A DNA stretch of 64,000 nt from Larix kaempferi (Eukaryota; Streptophyta; Pinopsida; Pinales; Pinaceae). Shown here in pieces: positions 33,229 to 45,775 of this stretch (its first letter is position 1; each line of letters starts with the position of its first letter). The stretch is from positions 9,790,001-9,854,000 of the forward strand of contig BSBM01000440.1 in NCBI GenBank assembly GCA_027924585.1, written 5' to 3'. A model generated the notes under the pieces. It was not told the origin of the DNA. It did not search any database and saw only the letters and a program-made list of their open reading frames with translations. The position numbers and the translations under genes are program-made.

Positions 33229-35449
33229 TTGAAAGAACTCTCTCCTTACCTTAGCTAGCATTCATTGAAATGAAAGGCTTATTTTATTCATATGCATTTT
33301 CATGGTTTGAGTCAGTCATCACACCATGAGTTTCACTTCCATCACCCGACTGAGTAATACAACCACTAAAATTTACACCCCCTAACTAAACACACCATAA
33401 CCTCACTTGAGGAAATCAAAAGAATTTGGTAGTTAGGTAGGACACCGAGGATAGGCATCCAAATAATTTCCCCTTGTCATTATCATCTGAGACATAGTTG
33501 TTGTCCTATAGGGAACCAAAACCCTCTAGTATTTGTTGACACGGTCATACACTAGTTTGTGGAGGGGCCTCCTGTTGTTTCAGGGGTTAAACCACCACGA
33601 GATCGAGAACCAGATGGACTATGTGGAATTCCGCACTCCACATAGCCCTAAGGCAACATCGATCATTGTCTTCCTTGTATTCTCCGACCACCATACTGGT
33701 GATACAAGGGTGATAAGGCAGAAGTGTCGAAAACCTTTTCCGACGTGTCATGAACGAGGTAGCTTAGTGACTTTTCTACTAGGGCTCTTTTACCCAGGAT
33801 CCCTTTCGATAGAGGGATATCCTTCAAATTCGGTTTCTCACTTCATATTGTTCGACTTTGATTTCATCACCTTGCGAAGGATACGATTTGTCGAGGTCTC
33901 CAGCTCCTAGTTAGGAATTTTGCTTGCATTTTCACCTTTTTAGAGGGTCTTTTTCGTTTTAGTGCTACTTGTTGGCATTCTAGCCACTTTTGTTTCAGCT
34001 CACTTACTGTGACATCGGTCCTAGTATAGTTTTTTTATCTTGTTTTTTTTGCCTGTGAGCCTTGTCTTTTCATAGCTCCCCTTCTGCACGCTCGGTTGCT
34101 TTAGGGTTTTTGAGTTCATACACGGTAGTTACCAATACTTATTTGATGATATGTGATGTCCTCTTCTCCTAGGTCTTCGAGATGGTTGAGTTAGATGGTA
34201 TTCTGAAGGGAATAAACACCCCTTCATGGAGCCACTAACGCTTGACCATAGAAGTAGTCTAGAGGACCACGTGATCACATCACCCGTGTGGACTTTTCCA
34301 TTTACTATGATGATGGTCTTTCAAGTTATATGGAACAATGGTACATTTGAGAGAGAGATGAATGGTTGTACCCCACCTTGGTCGATTGTCTTATGGTCCT
34401 TTCATTTTGTCGATAATATTTTTCTGGTACCTTGCCTTTTACCTTTTGGGTGTTTTACTGATATTGGGATATCATGTGATTTGTACCACCTTTTATGTTT
34501 TAGGTCTTGTGGGTACTATGGTAGTTTGTCCACATTTGAGGTACACCCACTTTCTCCAAATTGTTATGTGTCTTTATACCCATTTCGTACCACCCTCTTG
34601 ACCTTAGTTTGGAAGATTGCATGCTATCATACCTTTTGGTGGTACTATTTGAGTTTCAAGAGGTAGTTACAAAGAGCTATTGCATATATGAGATAGTTAC
34701 AAGGAGATATTGCATATATGAGGCAGTTACAAGGAGATTATGCATATATGAGGTAGTTACAAGGAGATATTGCATATATTGATTTGGACCTCCTTTTATG
34801 TTTTTGGTCTTGTGGTTATAACTATGGTAGGTTTTCCACGTTTGAGGTAGTGTACACCCCCTTAGTCCCAAGGGTTGTGATTCTTTATACCCATTCTTTT
34901 TTTTTTACTTGTACCTTACTGGTTGGTCTTTGTACTGAGCCTTTTTACCGGCATTGAATTTCTTTGATTGACCGTATAATAGCCCAGTCATCTCTCTGTC
35001 TCTGGTTTGTACTAGCCCTATCATAGGGTCACTTGGTTCCTAGAGTTGACTGGCCTCTAAGAGGCACAGTCATTTCTGAAAGTAACTCTTCTGAGTATAT
35101 TACAGGAAACGTCTACACTAAGGTAATCAAATATGTGGTAAATAGTTTTCATTAAGTAGCCAAAACTTGTAGCATTGGAGGAGATCCTGTAACGTGTATG
35201 TGTAGTGTTTCATGTGTGCTACATGTGTGTTACAAGTGTGATGTAGCGTTAAATCAAATAGTAAAAAACAACTCACAAATATTGCATGACTTTCTACTCT
35301 TAAAAAAGATAAATTGGTCGTCTTCCGATCATCACTTGAATGCCTACATGTTGACAAAGGGAATGAGGATCAAGTAAAATTATAAAAGGTGATACACGTC
35401 AACTTTTAAGAGGCGCTATGCCTTGCGGTCGAATCTAAACTTTTTTTCA
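33229..35449. other. no gene recognised; short tandem and segmental duplications
   Basis: Four copies of a 30-31-base unit (GTTACAAGGAGATATTGCATATATGAG) lie at about 34663-34780. A 110-base block starting GATTTGTACCACCTTTTATG (34480-34590) recurs diverged at 34780-34895. The open frames at 33533-33910 and 34226-34666 (+) have no recognisable family. Confidence 0.5.
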
Positions 35450-38400
35450 ATGGTGCAAGTAGAACCAAACAGGTATTTGTCCGATCTGTCTTCCTCGAAG
35501 GAGGGGAGTTTAGGAAGGCTAGAGGAAAGTGAGACATCCAGTAGGTCTAGAAGAATTGTATCAACTAGATGTCAAAAAACCAAAAGAAGATTGCATAGAT
35601 GCAATGAATTTTTTCACGGTCAAGGGGGGGCATGTTCCTATGGTGATGAGACAAAAGACGACGAAGAGGTTCCCTCGAGGTACATACATTTAGTGAAACA
35701 ATGGGTACCGAAGGATCTTCCTCCACCGAACACTGATTTTTGTGTGAATGAGAAGAGATATCGAATTGCACCGTCGTCGATACATGGTTTCGGGTTGTTT
35801 TCCATGGATTGCATCTTGGTCGGTTACGGGACATGTACAGAATTGATGGAGTATGTTGGACCCATATACAACTACAACGATTGGATGCGCCTTGTCCGAT
35901 ATACAAAAAGTATGCGTAGCTATGGATTTTCAACAAACTATTTACAATTGATAGACAAAAATCAAAATAAAGGAGGATCATTGTACATGGACGGAAGGCC
36001 AAAGGCCACATGGAATATTGCGGGGTTTATAAACAGTACACAACCAAGGTCTACAATTAAGCAACCAAGCTGCGAATTTGAGGGGCTTGAAGGAAACCAT
36101 GTTTTTGTAGTTGCTATTAAAACAATATCTGCAGGGGACGAGTTTCTTATTACTTACCCTGTCAATTGAGTAGATACAAACAAGGTTACTATATAACATT
36201 TTACCCAACCTTTTATTAATAAATTAAACATCATAAGGATTTTTTGTTAGTTTATTTCGTTTAAATTTACCATATTTACTTCGCAGGCCAGTGATTGGGA
36301 TAAATCCCTGCCAACAAATGGTCGGAGGAGAACTTGTTCCTTGACGGAGCAGGTATACATCTTTCTAATAGTACAAATATAATAAGAGAAAAGAGTTTTT
36401 ATTTGCTTTGTTTTTCCATTATTAATAACTTGGTTTGTTTTATATAATGAAATTTATATTTGATGAAGAAAGTTGATTGGGAAATACACCCGTCGAATGT
36501 TGATCAGACGACAACACCCTCGAGGAAACAGGTAGACCTGATTTTAATTATACAATTAAAATATGTCAAAATGTTTTAGCATTATATTAATGTTTCAGTG
36601 AATATTTTGGTTTCGTTTATGTAATTTTCTAGTCTATGTTTATGATGCAGGCCGGTTCCGTAAGGTCGGCCACACCAGGGTCCGCGCAACGGGTATACAT
36701 CTTTGTAATATTAAAAATATAATATGAATAATAATTTTTTTGATGTGTTTTCTCATGAATAGTTTTGGAATCGTTTAGGTGACTTTCACTATGTTTTTTT
36801 ATTAGCGTGTTGTTAGGGGTAGCTCCCAGATATTAGCAGATCGGGGCAAGTCACCTATGACCATTGATCCAATGAGTGGATCGTAATCCTCGAGGTTGCA
36901 TGTATAATTCATTTCAATTGTACCAATATAATACGTAGCATAATGTTAATTTTGTTATGTATTTTTCGTGTGATATACTGGTTTTGTTATGATAATGTAA
37001 ACTGTGTTGTAATTTTACGAATCTATCATGATAGATGTGTTATATACATTAATATAAAATTTGAAATATATCAGTAGAGAACTCAGTAGTGCTTTATATA
37101 TGTTTTTTGCAGCCCACTAGTGAATCGCAGTATGAATCAGCATCGCAATATTTTTCGTTAAACCCTGAAGTGGGAGAGGTGCTTCACGATTGCAAAAAAA
37201 TTGGTGAAGCCGCACACCCGCTAAAGATGGTAGAGAAATTGTTGAATAGATATACTGCGGAAATCCTTTCCCTAGTAATCCAGGTTCCGCAGACAAGCTC
37301 AATTAAAGAAAGGATTGCATTGTTGGAACATAAATCTAATAACTTGCGAGTAAGTTGAGGAATCTTGAATCATAGAATAATTTGTTTAAATCTTTATAAT
37401 GTTCTATTTTATATGATAGTATTGAACGTATAAGATGTGGTGTGTATTTACAGAATTATAAGGGACCACACAATATTGGTCAAGGTGGTGTTGGCCCCAA
37501 TGAGGCTCATGGAGAGACTTCGCATCACGACCAAACAACTCCACGTAGTTCGAATCCTTCGCCATTGTTGTCGATCGAACAGTCAGCAACACGTTCCGAA
37601 ACACCATGGACCCTCGTTGTGAGCGCAACAGCCGCTACTGACCAACACACAATGAATCCTCCACAAGAAGGGGTCGACACCGAATCTCCTATCAATTTTG
37701 ATGTCAAACAAGCTACATTTCCAGGATCTTCCCGTGTCAAAAGCATGGGAACACTGGAGACAACATTTTTGGTGGGTGAAGATCGCATCCCAATAAAGAT
37801 ACCGACGATCCCAGGTAATTAATCATAGTTGATCAGGTTAATTAGTGTTTATAATTTCATTGTAATATACCGATAAAACATTTTTTATCAACTAATTATG
37901 ATCATGGCATGATCGTTGTGCAGGAAACAATGTTTTCTATAAACATATGAATGAATTTTTCTTGGAGATATTTGGGCCCACCATCCGATCAAGGTGGGAT
38001 AGACAACCGAAACATTTAAAAGATGAACTCACTAATCGGTTGGTTGGCATGTTCGGGGAGAAAACCTTCAGTCATGCCAATGTCTTGAAAAAGGCTTGTC
38101 AACATGTGAAGGTTGTCCGAGACCAATATAGGACACACCTCGAAGGAAACCATAGGTATGAGCGCCCACCAATGATTCTAGCAATGGAGTGGAGAGCTCT
38201 AGTGGAAGATGGAAAGGACAAGGCTCTGAGAAGAGAAGGCAAGCTAACACTAGGCATAGGGAGGTATGCAATACTTTCGGCAATGTAATTCTAAACGTTA
38301 TTATCCTTGATTTCTATATCGAACTTGGAACATCTAATGTATTTCAACACTTGCATAGGCTACCAGACACATCAAAGGCCACAAAGGAAAGACTAGAAAA

Positions 38401-39318
38401 AGTAGGTCAGCACAAGCTTTGCCCTAGTGGTTATTCAAATTTGGCGGCACAGTTTGTAAGTTTCGAGAAACCAACAATGAATACAAATAATAAATTGAAA
38501 ATTATTTTTCGTTTTATTGCAACATAAAATGTTAATTAATGAAGATAAATAAATATGCAGGCCGATCGATTCAATGAAGTACTCACAGAGGAAGACATGA
38601 AGCTTGGCTTCCAGGAAGGATTTGGAGCTGTTGTTGAACGTAGAAGAAGCTTATTTGGGCAAACACAGTCTTGTGGTACCAATCCATCTGGTGCACAGGT
38701 ATATAGAATCTATATAGTTTAATGAATATTTGTCGCTTGTGGAATATTTTCATTCCAAATACTTGATGTAAAATATTGACTCTGTTTTTAACAGGAAATT
38801 AATGATCCCATTAGTGTCGAGGAGGGACAACAACAAATCGATGATCAAGCTTCAAATCCTGGTAATGAATTTATTCATATGCTACAATTTTATGTATAGC
38901 ATTGCAAATGGTTACCATTAATTGCAGTTCACCGTATTTCAACTGCAGAGCATGTAGAGGGTGAAACTGTACAGGTTGAGACTAGACAAGAACATCAACA
39001 ACATGATTTGGTCACACTTGGTAAAAAAACACCTTCGTAATAAATTTTTTTAAATGAAAAAACTTGTCATTACAATAGCAAAATATAACGATGTAACATT
39101 CTCACATCGTTGCAGCAAATCTAAACCCCTTGCCGCAAAATCCAAGTCTAGAACAACAATCAGCTAGGATATTGCAAACATCACCAAAAGCGCCTGCTAA
39201 AGAACCAAGAACTGGAAGAGAAAGTTTAGATGATGTAGATGGTCCTCTTACAGATTATATACCACTGATCAAGAGAAGAAAAACTTATAAAAAGAAGGAC
39301 AGGAAAAACAGTGTCTAA
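35450..39318 (+). CDS. SET-domain / CACTA second-protein fusion, 13 exons, intact
   Basis: Exons inferred by eye: 35450-36160, 36287-36352, 36469-36531, 36651-36692, 36806-36882, 37121-37349, 37454-37814, 37924-38263, 38359-38455, 38561-38698, 38795-38861, 38949-39020 and 39116-39318. All introns are GT..AG, phases agree, and the total is 2466 bases, 821 residues plus stop. Residues about 103-237 are a SET-like domain: RIAPSSIHGFGLFSMD, ELMEYVGP, NIAGFINSTQPR (where active SET proteins have an NHS motif; the His is absent) and GDEFLITYP. Residues about 495-715 (FFLEIFGPTIRSRWDRQ, MEWRALVEDGKDKALRRE, GQHKLCPSGYSNLAAQF) resemble the Transposase_24 region of CACTA second proteins. A basic tail KRRKTYKKKDRKN is a likely nuclear signal. 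The ATG at 35450 is the first in frame. Methyltransferase activity is uncertain. Confidence 0.7.
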
Positions 39319-39960
39319 ATATTTTTTATAACAATATATCGTCCACTATTTTTGGTCTAATGAATGAATGAATGGTTTAATGAATGTTCTAATGTTTTAA
39401 TGATTCAGTTTAGTAAACTGTTAGCTTCATTGAATTTCAACTTTTATTGAATGAATGTGTTGACTGAATGATTAATGAATGGTGTATTGAATGTTATCTT
39501 TTATTGAATGAATGTGTTGATCGACTGAAATGATGGTTTAGTGAATGTTAGCATTTATTGAATGAATAATGGATGAAATTTCATGATGAAATATGGATGA
39601 ATTTGCACATATTTTTTTTTTTCAAGTACATGCATTGGGTATGGGGAATTGAGAGTGATGTGAGGGGAGGGGGGGGGTCATAAGAGCTTCCACCTTCACG
39701 TGGTTGGCCCTGTTCAGTAGAGAATATGAAATTATTCTCGAAACAAAGAGGATCTCAATGAATGGCTACGATGATGGCTTTCTATAACCCACCCACATGT
39801 TGTCTAAATTTTGATAATTTCTTGGAGCTTGTTGTTATTTTTGGTTGCTCCTCATAACCAATTTCCAGTTTTCACAACATCAAAGGTTGAGTAAATGATG
39901 CACTGGAATCAATATCCTTAACCTTCTCTTTAATTTCCTTGGAATCAATATCCCTAACCT
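39313..39960 (+). repeat. gene-tail direct repeat, copy A
   Basis: From the last codons of the SET-CACTA gene (GTCTAAATATTTTTTATA) rightward for about 645 bases, including runs of TTGAATGAATG and the 115-bp dispersed repeat. The same block recurs at 40935-41575. Confidence 0.8.
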
Positions 39961-40214
39961 CACATTAAACCCTTCCAAATTGGTATATTTACCATTCAAG
40001 GCTGGCTTCTTTTGAAGCATGATATTTGCAACTAAGCTAGCATACACTGACAATAATTAGAGACATGCTGCTTGTTGTGAATGTTCATCTTTTTTTTAGG
40101 AATGCAACTTGACCATAATGGCTCCTCCTACGCTACGGAATTAAAGTCAACAGCAAATTAAAGAAAACATATAGTTTGCATCAAAAAAATAACAGGGTAT
40201 GAACTGAACTGAGG

Positions 40215-40928
40215 AGATCCAAACCTCCGACCTATGTCTAGTCCCAAGGCTACCACCTTCAAGCTTGAAGTGCAGCTGGCAAGGGCGACCACCTTCAAGC
40301 TCGATTCATTCTGCATGAATTTCACAATGGGAGATGGCGGGCTACCACATTCAACCTTGATTCATTGTGTATGCATTTCACTATGCAATCGTCACAGATT
40401 CTCGTTGCGTTTTCCCTCTATTAGTTTATCAATTCGGTATGACCCACGTCCGCCATCTGAGGATTGTTTCCGCGGTCTTAAGTTCCATCCTGACAACGGT
40501 GACGATTCATTCTATATTTACGTTTCCCTTAAGCTGCAATATGGCAAACTCATAGTTCACTATCAATATTTCTTTGACCGTCAGCTTTGTCAGACAAACC
40601 TTAATACTGAACTATGAGTTTGTCATTTGCAGTCGAAGGGAAACGTAATACCATGAATCGTCAACTATTTCCAGGCTGAAACTGAAGACCGCGGAAACAC
40701 TCATTGGATGGCGGACATGGGTCATACTGAATTGATCAACTAATTGATGGAAAACGCAAAGGGAATTTGAGACGGTTGCATAGTGAAATGCATGCAGAAT
40801 AAATGAAGAGTGGGTCTCGAGAGAAATGGTTTTGGGACGTCGTATGAGAGGAAATGGCGATGGGAATTGATTGATAAGGTCAAGCTTGAAGGTGGTATCC
40901 TTGGGACTAGACATAGGTCGCAAGTTCA
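40215..40928. mobile_element. foldback (long inverted-repeat) element
   Basis: GACCTATGTCTAGTCCCAAGG at the left (about 40229) is matched by its inverse at the right (about 40900-40920), and the arms stay complementary in blocks (CCGCGGTCTT, CAAACTCATAGTTCA, TTTCACTATGCAA) to a short loop near 40580-40607. Each arm is roughly 330-360 bases. The left arm has an internal duplication of ACCACCTTCAAGCT. No transposase. It separates the two copies of the gene-tail repeat. Confidence 0.8.
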
Positions 40929-40934
40929 AATATC

Positions 40935-41575
40935 GTCTAAATATTTTTTATAATAATATCTCATCCATGATTTTTGGCCTAATTAATGAATGAATGGTTT
41001 AATGAATTTTCTAATGTTTTAATGATTCAGTGTAGTAAACTGTTACCTTTATTGAATTTCATCTTTTATTGAATGAATGTGTTAAATGAATGATTAATGA
41101 ATGGTTTATTGAATGTTATCTTTTATTGAGTGAATGTGTGTATCGACAGAAACAATGGTTTAGTGAATGTTAGCATTTATTGAATGAATAATGGATGAAA
41201 GTTCATGATAAAATATGGATGAATTTGCACATATTTGTTTTTTTCGAGTGCATGCATTGGGTATGGGGAATTGAGAGTGATGTGAGGGGGGGGAGGGGCC
41301 ATAAGAGATTCCACCTTCACATGGTTGGCCATGTTCAGTAGAGAATATGAAATTATTCTCGAAACAGAGAGGAGCTCAATGAATGGCTACGATGCTGGCT
41401 TTCTACAACCCACACATGTGTCATTTAAATTTTGACAATTTCTTGGAGCTTGTTGTGATTTTTGGTTACTCCTCATAACCAATTTCGAGTTTCCATAACT
41501 TCAAAGGTTGAGTAAATGATGCACTGGATTCAATATCCTTAACCTTCTCTTTAATTTCCTTGGAATCAATATCCA
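40935..41575 (+). repeat. gene-tail direct repeat, copy B
   Basis: Begins GTCTAAATATTTTTTATAATAATATC immediately after the foldback element and is colinear with copy A up to TTGGAATCAATATCC. Since it starts with the last six bases of the coding frame, the duplication breakpoint lies at the 3' end of the SET-CACTA gene. Confidence 0.8.
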
Positions 41576-42390
41576 TCTTAACATGAAATAAATATAAGTG
41601 AACAAAAGAAAATGCAAGAAAGAGATTAAACTTGCAAAATATAACACTTGTATTAAAAAATTAAAAAAAATAGAGTAATGTTCATGGGCCTCTTGGAGAG
41701 GATGAGCTCCTTTGAGAAAAGATTCAATACAATACCAATGTTTGACAAAACAATATACATCCTTCTAGTGCTATAAATAGTTTCTTAATAACTACCAAAA
41801 CCCTAACTACATGCAATCTCAAAATTAATGACTACCAACCACCTATTGGTTCTTATTTAATAAAAATGAGCCTTTTACATTAAGTAACTACCCATTAACT
41901 ATCTAATGCTCATTATTCAAAGAATATGATCTCATACATGAATGTATAGACTCCTCAGTATACCAAATTAGAGAAGTTAGGTAAGAGTACCTTGACACAA
42001 TGGAAGCACACTACCATCTCTTTGTGACGAATATGCCACAATGTTACATAACTTCCCAGTCCTTTTATTCTGCTACGTGGAAAGCTTGTATTCCATAAAG
42101 TAAGTTCCATTTACACTAGCACTTGAGACTTAGAGTACAGTCTTTTGTGCCACCTTAATAGGCCCCCACTAGCCTATAGGTCCACTTGAATAATGATTGA
42201 CTCCGCCGCTTAATATAATGACTCTAATACAATGGATTTATTACAACGGATCTATTCCCTTAGGCTACTCCACTGCTAATACAATGGGAAGAGCATAATG
42301 GGGTTCTCAGTTATATATATATATGTAATTATTCTACATATTTCCACAATAGAGATAGAATATATTGATTTCTTGTATTTTTTTTTAAAA
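41576..42390. other. CACTA interior, no gene recognised
   Basis: AT-rich, non-coding. No feature could be supported before the subterminal repeats begin. Confidence 0.4.
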
Positions 42391-42394
42391 TGTA

Positions 42395-42908
42395 TTGGGT
42401 AGTAGGTTAACCGACAACCTAATAACAAAGACCGTAGGGTAATATCCGACGGTGTTGCAATACTTCCAACGGCTCGGAATGTTGGATCCGTGTTTTTTTG
42501 CTATGTTGTCCACGTCGCTTAACCAACGACCTATCCGACGATTGCATAGTGATATCCTACGATTGTGCTATACTTCCAACGGCTTGTAACGTCGGAATTG
42601 TCTTTTTTTTTTATGGAAAACATGTCGCTTAACCAACGACTTTGCCGACGCATAATCGACAGGGAAAGGATGGCATCCGACAAATATTGCAAGTTAACGC
42701 TGTCGCGTATCTGACTTCCTGTGAAGCTGGAGGAAGTCGGTTAATCGACGAGGTATGGTAGTCGAATATCCGACGTCTTGAACTATGTCGTATTTTAGCC
42801 GATATCCCACCGATGATAAAAAAAGACTGGAATTGTCGGATAGTCGACCATAGGTTGTAGCAAATTTGACTTTTTCGCCATCGAATTTTGGGTCAAAAAA
42901 TCTTAGTG
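42395..42908 (+). mobile_element. CACTA element right terminus with subterminal repeats
   Basis: The segment ends TCTTAGTG at 42908, the complement of a CACTAAGA start, preceded by GGGTCAAAAAA. Upstream for about 500 bases are repeated words such as ATATCCGACG, TTAACCAACGAC, CTTCCAACGGCT and GTCGGAT in both orientations, the dense subterminal repeats typical of CACTA elements (binding sites for the second transposon protein). Just beyond lies copia coding sequence, so the element is inserted in a copia copy. The matching left end was not found. Confidence 0.7.
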
Positions 42909-43080
42909 AAAGTTCACCTGAATGTGGAAAAACATGTGATGATACATATGAAGGGTACACTAGATTATGGACTCAGATATGCCTCAGATAGTGAGTTTAG
43001 ACTGTATGGGTACACAGACTCAGATTGGGTTGTTGACAAGGTTGCTGACAGTAGAAGATGTTCCAGCTGATGGTGTTGTT
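42909..43080 (+). pseudogene. Ty1/copia RNase H fragment
   Basis: The plus-strand frame reads VHLNVEKHVMIHMKGTLDYG, then LRYASDSEFRLYGYTDSDWV, the conserved copia junction between RT and RNase H. After CSS the frame turns into short repeats. The fragment begins at the CACTA terminus, so its upstream half was displaced. Confidence 0.8.
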
Positions 43081-44412
43081 GATGAGGATGTTCCATTAGA
43101 CGGTATTCCAGCTCACGAGGTTATTGATAGTAGAAGATGTTCCAGAAGATATTAGTCTACAATCATCAATGAGGTTCCTTTTTATGTCTTAATACCCTTC
43201 ATATACCTTCAGACCCAATTTGAAATCCTTTAAAGAGTCTTTTGGAGCCATTAAGAGTCTTTTGGAGCCATCTACCCTTGGGGGCTTCTAAAATTTCCTT
43301 TATATGGGTTCTTGGTTTACCTCGGTTAGACGTTGCTTATTAAAAGTTGTAGAGAGGAATGATGCAAATTTTGTCACGTTTTATGTCCTAATACCTTTTA
43401 AACACATCCAGACCCAAATCAGAAGCATTTGAAGCCATTTGGAAGCATTCGAGTCATTAATAGTCTAAGGGTTGAATTGGCCAAAAATTGTAATTTTCGA
43501 AGTTTAACAAATTTATTAAAAAGGGACACTACATGAACAATTATGCAGCTAATATGAAATGGGTTGTGTACAAAAACAATGCCAACCTTAGATGTTATTT
43601 CTACAACATGTGATCTCTGACTCCTTCTTTTCCTAATTTAATGTTTCATCTCACTGCCATCTTGGAAGATTTATCTTGTTTAGACTTCTCTTATCTCTTA
43701 TGGTCATCTCTCCCTCTTCTTCATCGACTTCTTCCCATGTTACACTAGATCTTCTACAAACCCATCTACAAACAGATTATGTCTATAATTTGGTATAATT
43801 CATCAAACAAGTGATTTCTTCATAAAAATTGTTACTTGTTAGCATTTTTGTCTTTATGTTTTTTAAATTTATTCTTGGGTTATTTAACATTAATATAACA
43901 TTCAGCTTATTAATGTTTATAGAGAGGAACAATGCAAATATTGTTACTATTCTAAGGTCAGATAAGGTCTCTCACTCTAAGGGAGGAGGTGGAAAAGGCG
44001 CTAAAAAATTGGACGATTCACACCAAAAGTTGCAAACATGTAGCAACGTGGCGAAATAATGATCTAGATTCACCCAGAAGCAAATTAACGGTGGAAATGG
44101 GTTCCCGTGCTAGAAAGTGCACGGTGGTTAAACCTGGATAAGTTGGAGTGGAAATTAAGTTGCTTACCACGTGGCAAGCATTGGTGGAGTCTGCTATGAA
44201 ATTTAAACTGCTCATCGCAAGTTCCGGAACCACCTAAGCATATGTTGTATAAAAGGTTTGTTTGAAGTTTTAAAAAATGTTTTTGTCACTTATTGCCTGG
44301 AGGAAAAGAACCAGCAGGAAACACGTCATTGTCTTTGTCAACTGGAACAGCACCCAAGAAGCTCACTTCACAGGTTGCGTGAAACCCTCAGTGTTTAGAT
44401 TTTGTGTCCCAA
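43081..44412. other. no gene recognised; two segmental repeats
   Basis: A block of about 190-200 bases (TTTTATGTCTTAATACC..CAGACCCAA) is repeated at about 43170 and 43378. A GATGTTCCA-type short repeat lies at 43050-43150. The region upstream of 44413 may be LTR and leader of the following frame. Confidence 0.4.
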
Positions 44413-45475
44413 ATGGAGAAAACCCAAGACCTTCTTCCCTTCAATGAAAGTTCAGATGAAAACGAGAAGCTTGTATTTGACAGGGAAAGGGATATTTTCG
44501 ACCCTGTTTTGTTTGTGTGTAGTATTTCGCAGTCTAAGGAGAAATTAATGGAGTTTAAGTCGCAGGGAAAGGATGTATTTAATGTTTTTGTTTCTTTTCT
44601 GTACTATTTTTGTGTCGAACAAACTGTACACTTCCCGGAATTTGTTTGTTGGTGTGCGGCGAATTATTCGCAGGGCCAAAGGGTAATCATTAATGTAAAA
44701 ACAACCAAAATTCTATGCCCGGTAAATGCGCAGACTGTCCGTGAGGTTCTAGGTTTACTTGAAACATTTCCCAAAATCCCTGAGTCATTTAACGAAGAAA
44801 ATTTGGCAAAGTTTTATACAAACCGCAGTCCTGCAGAAAAGACAAGTTTTTATTACAAGTATTGAAAGATGGTCAGTCGCATGAAAACCTATCATTCCCT
44901 TTGAGTATTGATGTCTTTCAACGAGATACCCAGTTAGTTTTGTCCTTGTTGAGTCAAGTTTCAGGTCTAGATAGTGATAAGTCAATCATGAAAGTTATGT
45001 TAGGTTTCCTTCTCCAAGTAATTTCACCAGAGTCACAGTCGAGTCCGGTGTGTTGTTTTAATTTTGATGAATTCCTAGCTGAAGCGATTCATGTGCAGTT
45101 AGTGAATTTCAACCGGTTGAAGCATTTCAGATATCAGTCATATCTCCTGAAGTTGTTCATGTGTTCAAAAATTTCAGAATCCAAGTTTCTTGGTACCATC
45201 GTTTCTCATGACCTTCCTAAACAGGTCAATATGTTTGATTTCACCCATAAAATCATGGCAGAGGTTTACAGAATTATTTTTAATGCTGAAATTACCCGAG
45301 TGTTAGAAGGAATGAAAGAAACTTTGCAACCTACACCAGAAGGGAAAACAAGTGAATGGTTCTTGTATAGAGAACATACTATAATTAGGGTGTATGGTTT
45401 TACTGGAGCACCATATCTGTTGCCAGTTTTTTTAACACTGAGGGTCTTTGCCTTGGAATTTATTAGACAAAGGTT
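44413..45475 (+). pseudogene. retroelement-type protein of unknown function, interrupted
   Basis: Two plus-strand frames, 44413-44865 and about 44862-45475, join through a single frameshift near 44865 into one protein of about 350 residues. It has FPEFVCWCAANYSQGQRVII, ILCPVNAQTVREVLGLL, FAL-rich segments and NFNRLKHFRYQSYLLKLFMC. I do not recognise it, but its style (a globular region with an ILCPV..VREVLGLL block) recalls the N-terminal half of the LTR-embedded frame of the Tat element (TVKLISEATGIKDEGEQWF). The reading frame runs into the left terminus of the second hAT element at 45476, so the 3' part lies beyond that insertion. Confidence 0.5.
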
Positions 45476-45599
45476 CAAGGATGATTTTAAGAACCCCCCC
45501 AAAATTTATATGTATAAAAAAATGGGCGAATCTCCCCGATATATAGGAAAACTTGAAGGCGATTTTATCAACAATATAATATGTATATATAATTTTTTT

Positions 45600-45775
45600 G
45601 GCAAATCTTTCATTTCATTATATAATGCTGTAAAATATTGGTGAATCTTTCACTAAATTATAAGATATTGTAAAATCTTGGTGAATATTTCACTTAATTA
45701 TAAAAAATTGTAAAAACTTGGCGAATCTTTCACTTATTTATAAAATATGGTAAAAATTTGGCGAATCTCTTGCCA
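45600..45775 (+). repeat. 40-bp minisatellite at the left end of hAT-2
   Basis: About five units of the form TTGGCGAATCTTTCACTTATT plus TATAAAATATGGTAAAAA, inverted relative to 32889-33088. Confidence 0.85.

Noticed and set aside
33364-33385. CACTAAAATTTACACCCCC as left end of the CACTA element
   Set aside because: Only partly similar to the right end, no subterminal CCGACG repeats nearby and no matching 3-bp duplication.
35113-35135. CACTAAGGTAATCAAAT as left end of the CACTA element
   Set aside because: Matches only the first seven bases; no subterminal repeats follow.
1-42908. A single CACTA element spanning the tnp2 relic and the SET gene
   Set aside because: Possible, but tnp2 is badly decayed while the SET gene is intact, and no left terminus is visible; kept only as an alternative.
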